Shown: positions 7,064 through 14,947, counted from the first letter of the stretch. The stretch: 15,956 bases of DNA from UBA6197 sp047638075 (GCF_047638075.1 NZ_JBLJBV010000013.1:1-15956), one strand, 5' to 3'. A program made the numbers and translations. The notes: generated by a model not told the origin, from the sequence alone.

Positions 7064-7656
7064 CCGTCTGTTCCTTCTTTAGGCTTATCCATCGCCCCGG
7101 CCTTTGCAAACACCCCCGGCGTGGCCTGCAGCGCAGCGATAACCTTGTGCGCCATCGCGTCAATCGAAAGGTGGGGCGCGGCCTCGACGATCACCTGCGC
7201 ACGGGCATAGAGCGGCGCACGGTTGTTCAGCAGCCCCGCCAATGTGCCCTTCGGGTCAGCGGTGCGCAGCAAGGGGCGCGTATTCTTGTGACGCACCCGG
7301 TTCCACAACACCTCAAGATCCGCCTTCAGCCAGACCGATACGCCATGCTTGGCAATGATCGCACGGTTCGCCTCGGCCAGAAAGGCGCCGCCACCCGTCG
7401 ACAAAACCGAAGGTGCCGCCCTCATCAACCGCGCCAGAACCTCTGATTCGCGGGCACGAAAAAACGCCTCGCCGTCGCGGGCGAAAATCTCGGCTACCGA
7501 CATCTGGGCCGCGCGCACGATCTCTTCGTCAGAATCAAGAAACGGCACCCCCAAAAGACGTGCAATCTGGTTGCCCACGGCGGTTTTCCCGGCCCCCATC
7601 ATGCCAACCAGCACAATCGGTCGGCACAATTGTAGATGGGTTTGGTCGTCAGACAC
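7060..7656 (-). CDS. aroK: Shikimate kinase
   Basis: AroK phosphorylates shikimate at the 3-position with ATP. It is 198 aa, with a normal core plus an extended hydrophilic C terminus. The P-loop GMMGAGKT (18-25), shikimate-binding Asp43 (DSDEE), FRARESEVL (66-74), STGGGAF (86-92), the lid Arg in RPLL (127-130) and NNRAPLY (144-150) are present. The predicted start is GTG at 7656 with AAGGG upstream; a later start cannot be excluded. First gene of the aroK-aroB pair, divergent from the small membrane protein gene. Confidence 0.95.
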   Translation of the reverse strand: MSDDQTHLQLCRPIVLVGMMGAGKTAVGNQIARLLGVPFLDSDEEIVRAAQMSVAEIFARDGEAFFRARESEVLARLMRAAPSVLSTGGGAFLAEANRAIIAKHGVSVWLKADLEVLWNRVRHKNTRPLLRTADPKGTLAGLLNNRAPLYARAQVIVEAAPHLSIDAMAHKVIAALQATPGVFAKAGAMDKPKEGTDG

Positions 7657-7752
7657 CGATCTTTACCCTTTGCTGCGATCACATCTCCGGCAGGAGTTTG
7701 CGCATTTATCTCATTTTGTCCTGAATGGCGTGATCTTCCCGGAAATGCCATA

Positions 7753-7758
7753 TATAAT
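7753..7758 (+). promoter_or_regulatory. Likely -10 box for the small membrane protein/xerD group
   Basis: A perfect TATAAT (7753-7758) sits in the 166-base divergent gap between aroK and the 45-aa gene. The -35 is weak (GTGATC at 7730-7735, 17-base spacing). Transcription would start near 7765 with a leader of about 58 bases. Confidence 0.4.
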
Positions 7759-7822
7759 GCGCCCGAGGAAAACTGGCACGACAAAACAGCTCAAAGAGTA
7801 AAAGACCGGGAAAGACAGGCAA

Positions 7823-7960
7823 ATGGGTCGGATCATCAAACTGCTATTCATTCTGGCAATTCTTGGGGCGGTGGGTCTGGCAGGGTATGCCTATCTGGGT
7901 GATATGCGCCCGCCAGTCACCGATAGCCATGTTCCGGTAGATCTGAATGTCACTAAATAA
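7823..7960 (+). CDS. Small single-pass membrane protein, 45 aa
   Basis: The product starts with MGRIIKLL, runs through a hydrophobic stretch of about 18 residues (roughly residues 7-24) and ends DMRPPVTDSHVPVDLNVTK. The basic N terminus suggests the N-in orientation, with a short periplasmic tail. This could equally be an uncleaved signal anchor. GGGAAAG precedes the ATG. Its last 14 bases overlap the start of the next gene in another frame, supporting a real, co-translated gene. Function unknown; the overlap with a secreted protein gene suggests that they act together at the envelope. Confidence 0.65.
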   Translation: MGRIIKLLFILAILGAVGLAGYAYLGDMRPPVTDSHVPVDLNVTK

Positions 7961-9545
7961 GGGCTTTGCCGGGCTGATTGCCTGGGCGTTGTTGTGTGGC
8001 ACAGCCCACGCACAAGATTGGCAACAAGAAAGGGCCGTGAACGCCCCGATGTCTGCCATAGACTGGCTTTCAACGTCGGTGGTAATGTCGGCGCCGTCGC
8101 CTTACACAACGCCCGGGGCCAACCTGGGGGCCGTTCCGGGCGAAGCGCCGGTTTCGCACGGCGCAGGCGTCGAGCCGGTTTCCGTTACCGCCCTGGACCT
8201 ACCCAACATCGCGGCATTAGGGCTGTTATCAACGGCAAAAACCGGCCTGCCACGCGGGCTTTGGGGTAACACCCCCGAGGTCGATCTTGCCCGTCTGTTG
8301 CGCAAGGAGCGCGTTGATACCCTGCCGGCGATCCAGTCGCTTTTGGTCACACTCTTGTTGGCGGAACTGGACCCGCCCCGATTTGCCAGCCCCGATCAAG
8401 GCAATACCCTGTTTCTGGCGCGCATCGACCGGTTACTGGATCTGGGTGCACTGGAGCCGGCCTTTGCGCTGCTGCAACAGGCCGGCTCCAACAACCCTGA
8501 GCGGTTTCGCCGGCTGTTTGATGTGGCGCTTTTGCTGGGTCAGGAAGACAAGGCCTGCGAAAGCCTGCGCGAAACGCCCAACGTATCGCCCTCGTTTCCG
8601 GCGCGGATCTTTTGTCTGGCGCGGGCGGGCGACTGGCCCGCCGCCGCGCTCTCATTTGCCACCGCGCGCAGCCTTGGCCAGATAGACCCGGCAATGGACC
8701 CGCTGCTGGAACGGTTCCTGGACCCTGAATTTGCCGAAGACAGCAACGATCTTCCCGCGCCGCTGCACCCCACGCCATTGGTCTTTCGGATGATGGAGGC
8801 AATTGGCCAACCCCTGCCGACCACGACACTGCCGGTTGCGTTTTCGCAGGCTGACCTGCGTGCCAATACCGGTTGGAAAACCCGGATCGAGGCCGCCGAA
8901 CGGCTGGCCAAGATGGGCGCGATTGATCCAAACCAGCTGCTGGGCCTTTATACCGAAACAGCCGCCGCCGCCTCGGGTGGGGTTTGGGACCGGGTTTCGG
9001 CCATGGCAGCACTGGATGCGGCCATCGCCGCAGGCTCGGCCAAGACAGTATCAGCCGCCCTGCCCCGTGCCTTTGCCGCCATGGAGGCGGTCGAGCTGGA
9101 GGCGCAGTTGGCCGCCCTATACGCCAAGCCATTGGCGCAGATACCTCTTTCGGGAACGCCCGCCCGTATTGCCTTTCGGCTGGGGCTTTTATCGGAAGAG
9201 TATGAACCTATTGCCCGCGCCCGCACCCCGCAGGACGCTGATGAGGCTTTGCTGATCGGCGTCGCGAAAGGCAGCACCACGGGGCTTGCCGCGACAGATA
9301 CACTGGGGATCGCACTGAAGGCGGTATTTGACGCCCCGCCCGCCGCCCCCGAAGCCTACGCCGACCTGCTGCCCGCCGATCGCCTGGGTGAGGCATTGCT
9401 GCGCGCTATCGACGATGTGACCGAAGGCGCCAAGGGCGATTATCGCCGCGTCACCGCGGGCCTTTCTTTGCTGCGCCACGTCGGGCTGGAAAGCACCGCC
9501 CGCCGCGCCGCACTGGAATTGGTCGTGTTGGAGCGCCGCGGATGA
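7947..9545 (+). CDS. Secreted helical-repeat-like protein, 532 aa, unknown function
   Basis: I do not recognise a named family. Residues 1-22 form a signal peptide with cleavage expected after AHA (before QDW), so the product is periplasmic or envelope-associated. A proline- and glycine-rich linker (about 45-85) is followed by a long, Ala/Leu-rich, almost wholly helical region containing repeated helix pairs (for example RIDRLLDLGALEPAFALLQQ and AARIFCLARAGDWPAAALS-like segments), reminiscent of TPR/solenoid proteins. No catalytic motif is seen. It overlaps the 45-aa gene by 14 bases at its start and xerD by ATGA at its end, so the three are probably co-translated. Confidence 0.85.
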   Translation: MSLNKGFAGLIAWALLCGTAHAQDWQQERAVNAPMSAIDWLSTSVVMSAPSPYTTPGANLGAVPGEAPVSHGAGVEPVSVTALDLPNIAALGLLSTAKTGLPRGLWGNTPEVDLARLLRKERVDTLPAIQSLLVTLLLAELDPPRFASPDQGNTLFLARIDRLLDLGALEPAFALLQQAGSNNPERFRRLFDVALLLGQEDKACESLRETPNVSPSFPARIFCLARAGDWPAAALSFATARSLGQIDPAMDPLLERFLDPEFAEDSNDLPAPLHPTPLVFRMMEAIGQPLPTTTLPVAFSQADLRANTGWKTRIEAAERLAKMGAIDPNQLLGLYTETAAAASGGVWDRVSAMAALDAAIAAGSAKTVSAALPRAFAAMEAVELEAQLAALYAKPLAQIPLSGTPARIAFRLGLLSEEYEPIARARTPQDADEALLIGVAKGSTTGLAATDTLGIALKAVFDAPPAAPEAYADLLPADRLGEALLRAIDDVTEGAKGDYRRVTAGLSLLRHVGLESTARRAALELVVLERRG

Positions 9546-10510
9546 TCGGGGCAGAAGGGTCTGAACGCCCGGACACAGCGACCGAACGCTGGATTTCAAC
9601 CTTTCTGGAGGCTCAGGCAGCCGAGGCCGGGGCCGCGCGCAACACCTTGCTGGCCTATGGCCGCGACCTGCTGGATTTTGCCGCATTTGTGACCCACCGC
9701 GGCGAAACCTTTGCCAAAGCCCCGCGCGAAACCATCGAATCCTATCTGATTTCATGCGAGGCGCAGGGGCTGGCCAAGGCAACCCGCGCCCGCCGCCTAT
9801 CGGCCATCCGCCAGCTTTACCGCTTTGCCTATGACGAGGGTTGGCGCACTGACGACCCGGCAATCCGCATCTGCGGCCCCGGCAAGGACCGGCGGCTACC
9901 CAAAACCTTGACCCTGACCGAGGTGGAGGCCCTGCTGGCAGCCGCCCGAAACTCTGGGCGCACGGCCGACGATCGCACCCGCAACACCTGCCTGATGGAG
10001 GTGCTATATGCCACGGGGATGCGCGTCAGCGAACTGGTCGGCCTTCCGGTTTCTGCGGCACGCGGCGATCCGCGAATGCTGCTGATCCGCGGCAAGGGCG
10101 GCAAGGAACGGATGGTGCCGCTATCCTCACCCGCCCGGGCGGCATTGGGAGAATGGCTGTCGGTGCGCGATGCCGCCGAAGACAAGGCGCGGGCTGCCCG
10201 AAAATCCCCGCCGTCCCGGTTCCTGTTTCCCGGCACTGGTGCCGAAGGCCACCTCACGCGGCAAGCGTTTCATGGCTTGCTGAAGGAGCTTTCGGTCGCG
10301 GCGGGGATATCTTCGGTACGGGTCACGCCGCATGTGCTGCGCCACGCATTTGCCACGCACCTTCTGGAGGGCGGCGCCGATCTGCGCGCAATCCAGACCC
10401 TGCTGGGCCATGCCGATCTGTCGACCACCGAAATCTACACCCATGTGCTGGATGCAAGGCTAAAAGCGCTGGTGCTAGAGCATCACCCGTTGGCGCACCC
10501 CGCCCGCTAA
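9542..10510 (+). CDS. xerD: Tyrosine recombinase XerD
   Basis: XerD acts with XerC at dif to resolve chromosome dimers. The 322-aa protein has an N-terminal SAM-like core-binding domain (about 13-105) and a C-terminal catalytic domain. The catalytic set is complete: Arg161 (ATGMRVSEL), Lys185 (RGKGGKER), His264 and Arg267 (TPHVLRHAF), His290 (LLGHADL) and Tyr299 (TTEIYTHV). Length and lack of mobile-element context favour the housekeeping enzyme over an integrase. XerC versus XerD cannot be settled from motifs alone; XerD is preferred from the genomic neighbourhood. The start overlaps the preceding stop as ATGA. Confidence 0.92.
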   Translation: MIGAEGSERPDTATERWISTFLEAQAAEAGAARNTLLAYGRDLLDFAAFVTHRGETFAKAPRETIESYLISCEAQGLAKATRARRLSAIRQLYRFAYDEGWRTDDPAIRICGPGKDRRLPKTLTLTEVEALLAAARNSGRTADDRTRNTCLMEVLYATGMRVSELVGLPVSAARGDPRMLLIRGKGGKERMVPLSSPARAALGEWLSVRDAAEDKARAARKSPPSRFLFPGTGAEGHLTRQAFHGLLKELSVAAGISSVRVTPHVLRHAFATHLLEGGADLRAIQTLLGHADLSTTEIYTHVLDARLKALVLEHHPLAHPAR

Positions 10511-10521
10511 GCGCCTTTTCC

Positions 10522-10550
10522 TTGAATGACGCTCCCCCTCTACGCATAAG
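10522..10550 (+). promoter_or_regulatory. Possible promoter for the CNNM-CBS gene
   Basis: TTGAAT (10522-10527) and CATAAG (10545-10550) are spaced by 17 bases in the 61-base gap after xerD. Each matches the consensus at about four positions, so the call is tentative. Confidence 0.3.
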
Positions 10551-10571
10551 TTAACCTGACCAAAGAAACCG

Positions 10572-11873
10572 ATGGAAATGCCCGTGCTGGATACCGCCTT
10601 TTGGATGACCGTCGCCGCTATCTTGGCCCTTTTGATGATGTCAGCATTCTTTTCGGGCTCAGAAACCGCATTGACCGCTGCATCCCGCGCCAAGCTGCGA
10701 TCCCGCGCTGACAAAGGGGATGCAGGCGCCGAAGCCGCATTGAACGTGACCGAAGACAGCGAACGGCTGATCGGAGCGATCCTTTTGGGCAATAACGTGG
10801 TCAATATCCTGTCCGCATCTCTTGCGACGGCCATGCTGACCCGGGTCTTTGGCGATAGTGGCGTGGCCCTCGCGACACTGGGGATGACTGTGCTGGTGCT
10901 GGTCTTTTCCGAAGTCCTGCCCAAAACCTACGCAATCACCAACCCCGAAAACGCAGCTAGCCGCGTGGCGCGCCCGATCCGCCTGCTGACGTTCGTTCTG
11001 GCGCCCATCGTTTCAATCGTTCGGCTGACGGTGCGCGGGCTTTTATGGGTGTTTGGCGTGCGCACCGATCCCAATACCATCATGTTTTCCGTACAGGAAG
11101 AAATTGCCGGCGCACTTGCTATCGGTGCCTCCGAAGGTACCGTGCAAAAAGAGGACCGTGACCGGCTGTTGGGGGCGCTTGATCTAGGATCACGCACCGT
11201 TGAAGAGATCATGCGCCACCGCAGCCAGATCGAAATGATAGATGCCGACTCCGACCCTGACACGATCTTGTCATCGGTGCTGGCCTCACCGCATACGCGG
11301 CTACCGCTTTACAAAGGCGAGCGAGAAAACGTTGTCGGCGTGATCCACTCAAAAGATCTGCTGCGCGCAGTTGAAAAGGTGGTGCGCGGCGAAGATGGCA
11401 ATCTTGCCTCGGTGCGTGACCTTGATGTGCTGAAAGTGGCAATGAAGGCCTATTTTGTACCCGAAACCACGCCGCTTGACGAACAGATGCGCGAGTTTCT
11501 GAAACGGCGCACCCATTTTGCGCTGGTTGTCGACGAATATGGTGACCTCAAGGGCCTGCTCACCCTCGAAGATATCCTGGAGGAGATCGTCGGTGAAATT
11601 ACCGATGAATTCGACCCGGACGCCCCGGCCCAACTGAACCGCACCGACTCCGGTGACTATCTGGTTGACGGTACGATGACGATCCGCGACCTGAACCGAA
11701 TGATGGATTGGCAATTGCCCGATGACGAGGCCAATACCATCGCCGGTCTGGTGATTCACGAAGCGCAGCTTATCCCGACGGAAGGGCAGGTCTTTTCATT
11801 CCATGGTTTTCGTTTTGAAGTGATGAATCGCAAGGAAAATCGACTGACCAAGCTAAAAATCCGGCCACTCTGA
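10572..11873 (+). CDS. CNNM/CBS-domain membrane protein, CorC/HlyC family (CorB-type Mg2+/Co2+ efflux)
   Basis: Family members are linked to Mg2+ and Co2+ export or homeostasis at the inner membrane. The CNNM (DUF21) region spans about residues 5-190 with four hydrophobic segments (about 9-27, 66-88, 97-117, 140-160). It carries the conserved FFSGSETA (26-33), GNNVVNI (73-79) and SEVLPKT (113-119). A CBS pair follows (about 214-345, ending LLTLEDILEEIVGEITDEFD), then the CorC_HlyC transporter-associated domain (about 352-432). The total of 433 aa is typical. The start is 10572 or the ATG at 10578; neither has a strong ribosome site. Its stop is followed within two bases by a 38-bp inverted repeat. 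Confidence 0.93.
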   Translation: MEMPVLDTAFWMTVAAILALLMMSAFFSGSETALTAASRAKLRSRADKGDAGAEAALNVTEDSERLIGAILLGNNVVNILSASLATAMLTRVFGDSGVALATLGMTVLVLVFSEVLPKTYAITNPENAASRVARPIRLLTFVLAPIVSIVRLTVRGLLWVFGVRTDPNTIMFSVQEEIAGALAIGASEGTVQKEDRDRLLGALDLGSRTVEEIMRHRSQIEMIDADSDPDTILSSVLASPHTRLPLYKGERENVVGVIHSKDLLRAVEKVVRGEDGNLASVRDLDVLKVAMKAYFVPETTPLDEQMREFLKRRTHFALVVDEYGDLKGLLTLEDILEEIVGEITDEFDPDAPAQLNRTDSGDYLVDGTMTIRDLNRMMDWQLPDDEANTIAGLVIHEAQLIPTEGQVFSFHGFRFEVMNRKENRLTKLKIRPL

Positions 11874-11875
11874 CG

Positions 11876-11964
11876 GCTTTTTTTTGGCCCAAAATACTCC
11901 CGCCGGAGGCTCCAACGGTAACCATCGGAGCCTCCGGCGGGAGTATTTTGGGCCAAAAAAAAGC
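11876..11964. terminator. 38-bp perfect inverted repeat between convergent stops (putative bidirectional terminator)
   Basis: The arms 11876-11913 and 11927-11964 are perfectly complementary over 38 bases with a 13-base loop. The feature starts two bases after the CNNM-CBS stop and ends two bases before the mttB stop. Each arm begins GCTTTTTTTTGG and continues CCCAAAATACTCC. On either strand the U-tract precedes the hairpin and the A-tract follows it, the reverse of a standard intrinsic terminator, so the mechanism (RNase processing, Rho, or U-tract folded into the stem) is uncertain. Confidence 0.75.
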
Positions 11965-11966
11965 AA

Positions 11967-13517
11967 TTAGACGAAGGCGTCCGGCACGGCAGCTTTTTTT
12001 CGGGCAACATAGTCAGAAAGGGCTTCGGCAAGGCCGGGGTCGAGATCCGGGGCCTGATAGTCGCCCAGCATCTTTTTAACACGCACCCCAGCAAGGGCTA
12101 CGGTATCGCGCGCGCCCTCTTCTTCCCAAGTTTCAAAGGGTTTATAGTCCAGCAGATCAGTCCGCCAGAACGCATTTTTGAAATTGGCCTGGGTATGGTC
12201 GCAGCCTAGAAAATGGCCACCGGGTCCGACTTCGCGCAGTGCGTCCATGGCCTGGCCGTTCGCGCTCATGTCGATGCCTGCGGCAAGGCGGTGCATTACG
12301 CCCAGTTGATCGGCATCCATGATATATTTCTCATAAGATGACACAAGCCCACCTTCCAGCCAGCCGCAGGCATGGAGCATGAAATTCACCCCTGACAGAA
12401 GTCCGATATTCAGGCTATTGGCGGATTCGTAGGCGGCTTGCGCATCCGGCAGCTTTGAGCCGCAAAACGCCCCGGCCGAGCGGTAGGGCAAACCCAGACG
12501 TCGTGCCAGTTGCCCCGCGCCAAGGGTGATCTGCGCGGCCTCCGGGGTGCCAAAGGTGGGCGCGCCTGAATTCATGTCGATCGAGGTGACAAAAGCGCCA
12601 AAGATCACCGGGGCGCCTGGTCGGATCAGCTGTGAGTAGGCCACACCCGCAAGCACTTCGGCCAGCACCTGGGTCAGCGTTCCGGCTACTGTTACCGGTG
12701 CCATTGCCCCCCCAACGATAAACGGCGAGATGATACAGGCCTGATTCGCGGACGCATAAACCTCAAGCGCGTCCATCATGATCGGATCGAAGGTCAGCGG
12801 CGAATTGATATTGATCAGTGAGGTCATCACCGTGTTTTGGTCGACAAAATCCGCGCCAAACAAGATCTTTGACATCTCGACACTGTCAACACAACGCGAG
12901 CGTTCCGTGACCGAGCCCATATAAGGTTTATCGGCAAGTGTCATGTGTGCGTGCAGCATATCAAGGTGGCGCTTGTTAACCGCGACATCGGTCGGCTCAC
13001 AGACGGTACCGCCCGAGTGGTGCAACCATTTCGACATCTGCCCCAGCTTTACGAAATTTCGGAAATCTTCGATAGTCGCATAACGCCGCCCCCCTTCGGC
13101 ATCGCGTACGAACGGGGGGCCATAGACCGGGGCCAGCACCAGCCCCTTGCCACCGATCACAACATTGCGGTCAGGGTTGCGGGCGTGTTGGGTGAACATG
13201 GCGGGTGCGGTCGCACAAAGCTTGCGCGCAAGGCCCTTGGGCAGACGCACACGTTCGCCTTTCACATCGGCCCCCGCCTCGCGCCAGCGCGCGAGTGCGG
13301 CCGGGTTGTCAACAAAACTGACGCCGATTTCTTCCAGAACAGTTTCGGCATTGGCCTCGATAATCGCCAGCGCCTCTTCATTCAGGATATCGAGATTGGG
13401 AATGTTTCGTTCGATAAAACGGGTAAATTCCTGCCGCACTGCGGTGCGTTCTGCACGTCGGGCAGCCCCTCCGCCACCGCCACGCGATCTACGCCCTACG
13501 CCCGCCGTGTCATTCAT
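11967..13517 (-). CDS. Trimethylamine/glycine-betaine methyltransferase family protein (MttB-like)
   Basis: The 516-aa protein fits the MttB superfamily, TIM-barrel enzymes that move a methyl group from a methylated amine to a corrinoid protein. The frame is uninterrupted, with no in-frame TAG, so it is a non-pyrrolysine homologue; MtgB-type relatives use glycine betaine. A Gly/Arg-rich disordered N terminus (about 5-25) precedes a helical region (30-70) and the barrel, with stretches such as GPPFVRDAEGGRRYATIEDF and GGHFLGCDHTQANF. The ATG at 13517 is chosen because GGAGG lies just upstream; an extension to TTG 13535 would swallow that site. No corrinoid protein or activase is in the window. 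A LysR gene lies upstream on the same strand. Confidence 0.9.
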   Translation of the reverse strand: MNDTAGVGRRSRGGGGGAARRAERTAVRQEFTRFIERNIPNLDILNEEALAIIEANAETVLEEIGVSFVDNPAALARWREAGADVKGERVRLPKGLARKLCATAPAMFTQHARNPDRNVVIGGKGLVLAPVYGPPFVRDAEGGRRYATIEDFRNFVKLGQMSKWLHHSGGTVCEPTDVAVNKRHLDMLHAHMTLADKPYMGSVTERSRCVDSVEMSKILFGADFVDQNTVMTSLININSPLTFDPIMMDALEVYASANQACIISPFIVGGAMAPVTVAGTLTQVLAEVLAGVAYSQLIRPGAPVIFGAFVTSIDMNSGAPTFGTPEAAQITLGAGQLARRLGLPYRSAGAFCGSKLPDAQAAYESANSLNIGLLSGVNFMLHACGWLEGGLVSSYEKYIMDADQLGVMHRLAAGIDMSANGQAMDALREVGPGGHFLGCDHTQANFKNAFWRTDLLDYKPFETWEEEGARDTVALAGVRVKKMLGDYQAPDLDPGLAEALSDYVARKKAAVPDAFV

Positions 13518-13894
13518 CCCGTGTTCCTCCGTCAAAGTCGCTGACTTGGCTTTTACCCCGGAGTGGCGCTCTGTTACGCGCGGATTGCGACATCAGGGGT
13601 AAAGAAGCGACCGACCATTGCGGAAGAGGCGCTGCTTTGCCGGCTTGGCGGTCTGCGTCTCACCGGCGTGGTGCGGGTTTGAAGGCGTGTCGGGCGTACC
13701 TTACGGGCTGCTGGAAAGGGCCTGCCGTGGCCTCATTCGGGTTGATGCCTGATGCCGGAGCTACCGCCCTGTGGGTGAAGGTGCCATTGCGTACGGGTCG
13801 CAGGTGGGCCGAAAGGCGGCCCAAGCCCTCGTTGACCAGTGAGCGCGGCAGGCCGAATGGGGCAGTGCAAAAGTCAACTCCGCCGCCGGGTCGC
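13518..13894. other. 377-base non-coding stretch between mttB and the LysR gene
   Basis: No convincing gene lies here. It should contain the mttB promoter on the minus strand, but I see no strong -35/-10 pair. An 8-bp inverted repeat, TTTACCCC (13552-13559) and GGGGTAAA (13596-13603), sits 35 bases upstream of the mttB start and could be an operator. A GC hairpin GGGCCG/CGGCCC occupies 13806-13822. A minus-strand frame of about 80 codons without ATG stays open across about 13675-13900; it may mark a dispersed intergenic repeat or a gene remnant. Confidence 0.5.
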
Positions 13895-14848
13895 TCAGTT
13901 CACCACACGACCCTGGTCTTCGGCCAGAGCCGAGGGCTGGCAATCTTTTGCCGCACCCAGAATCCAGCGCAGAAATGCCTTGTGCAGCGCCGAATGTTCT
14001 CGATCGGAAGGCGACACTATATAAAAGGCATCGCCGGTTTGCAGCCATCTGTCGCCAACTTGGACCAGACGCCCTGTCGCCAACAGATCCTCGGTCACAT
14101 GCGCCCAGCCCAAAGCTGCCCCCTGCCCCAAAAGCGCGGCATCAACCGCCGAATGATAATCGGAAAACACCATATCCGAGTTTAGATCCTCACCCGGCAA
14201 ACCAACACCGTGCAACCACTCGGCCCAGGTGGTGCGTTTGCGTTTTGGTTCGACGGTATGCAGCAACGTCAGCGCCCCAAACCCTTCTGACGCAAAACGT
14301 TCCGCGTTCCGGGCCAGATACTCTGGCGTGGCCACGGCACAGATACGTTCGGGCACCAAAAGCCAACTGTCGAACCCATCCCATTCGCCCTTGCCCAGAC
14401 GCGAAGAAAAATCATAGTCGGTTACGCGCGGATCCAGATATTCGCTGATGCTTTCGTCAATGCTAAGCGACATCTGCGGGTACAGGCTTTTCAGCGCGGG
14501 TAGCTTTGGCAGCAGCCACAAGGCCACGAAGCTTGAGGAAAAGCTTAGCTTGACCGGCGCTGCACCGCGCGGCTTGGCAAAGCTTGCAACAACCCGATCC
14601 AACCGCGCCAGGATAGCGGCGCATTCCGAACAAAAGATTTGCCCCTCTGGCGTTACCGACAACCCGCGGTGTTTTCGGTCAAACAGTCGAACACCGATCC
14701 CCGCCTCAACGGTTTTGACCGATTTGCTGACAGCAGGTTGCGAAATGCCCAGTTCTCGCGCCGCTTCGGTAAAGCTTAGGTGTCTGGCCACCGCGTCGAT
14801 GACGTAAATATTGGAGAGGGACGGCAGGGCGCGGCGTAATTTTTGCAT
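13895..14848 (-). CDS. LysR-type transcriptional regulator
   Basis: The 317-aa protein has an N-terminal winged helix-turn-helix (about 10-70: LSFTEAARELGISQPAVSKSV is the core, then LFDRKHRGLSVTPEGQ) and a C-terminal effector-binding domain (about 97-300), with GcvA-like features. Such regulators usually respond to a small-molecule inducer and control a divergent gene. Here the divergent neighbour is an FAD amine dehydrogenase, with mttB downstream on the same strand. The ATG at 14848 gives the expected N terminus; the ribosome site is weak (GAG). A perfect TATAAT lies upstream and a T-N11-A palindrome overlaps the start codon, consistent with autoregulation. Confidence 0.94.
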   Translation of the reverse strand: MQKLRRALPSLSNIYVIDAVARHLSFTEAARELGISQPAVSKSVKTVEAGIGVRLFDRKHRGLSVTPEGQIFCSECAAILARLDRVVASFAKPRGAAPVKLSFSSSFVALWLLPKLPALKSLYPQMSLSIDESISEYLDPRVTDYDFSSRLGKGEWDGFDSWLLVPERICAVATPEYLARNAERFASEGFGALTLLHTVEPKRKRTTWAEWLHGVGLPGEDLNSDMVFSDYHSAVDAALLGQGAALGWAHVTEDLLATGRLVQVGDRWLQTGDAFYIVSPSDREHSALHKAFLRWILGAAKDCQPSALAEDQGRVVN

Positions 14849-14861
14849 AACTCAGGGTTAT
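14847..14861. promoter_or_regulatory. Candidate LysR-type operator ATAAC-N5-GTTAT
   Basis: A perfect inverted repeat ATAAC TCAGG GTTAT contains the T-N11-A spacing typical of LysR-family boxes and overlaps the regulator's own start codon (14846-14848). Confidence 0.4.
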
Positions 14862-14873
14862 CACCGCATGAAA

Positions 14874-14879
14874 ATTATA
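14874..14879 (-). promoter_or_regulatory. -10 box of the LysR-type gene
   Basis: On the minus strand this reads TATAAT, an exact match, about 25 bases before the LysR start codon. No good -35 is seen at 16-18 bases, which fits an activator- or repressor-controlled promoter. Confidence 0.45.
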
Positions 14880-14910
14880 CAAGGTCACAAAGCAAAATGT
14901 TTCTCCTAGC

Positions 14911-14930
14911 GTCTTGGCAGAACGCAAGAC
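14911..14930. promoter_or_regulatory. Inverted repeat GTCTTG-N8-CAAGAC upstream of the FAD dehydrogenase
   Basis: Perfect 6-bp arms are centred 27 bases before the flavoprotein start codon and include T-N11-A spacing. It may be a second regulator site, or a weak hairpin in the leader. Confidence 0.3.
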
Positions 14931-14947
14931 CGAAAAGGGGGCCCAAC

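Noticed and set aside
8347..9132. Long minus-strand ORF inside the 532-aa gene
   Set aside because: Arg/Pro-rich shadow typical of high-GC antisense frames; the sense frame has a signal peptide and coupled neighbours.
9542..10510. XerD as a phage or genomic-island integrase
   Set aside because: It has housekeeping length, sits between conserved chromosomal genes, and has no attachment-site repeats, transposase or phage genes nearby, apart from the tRNA 9 kb away.
13637..14185. 182-codon plus-strand ORF
   Set aside because: More than half is antisense to the LysR gene; no ribosome site and no recognisable domain.
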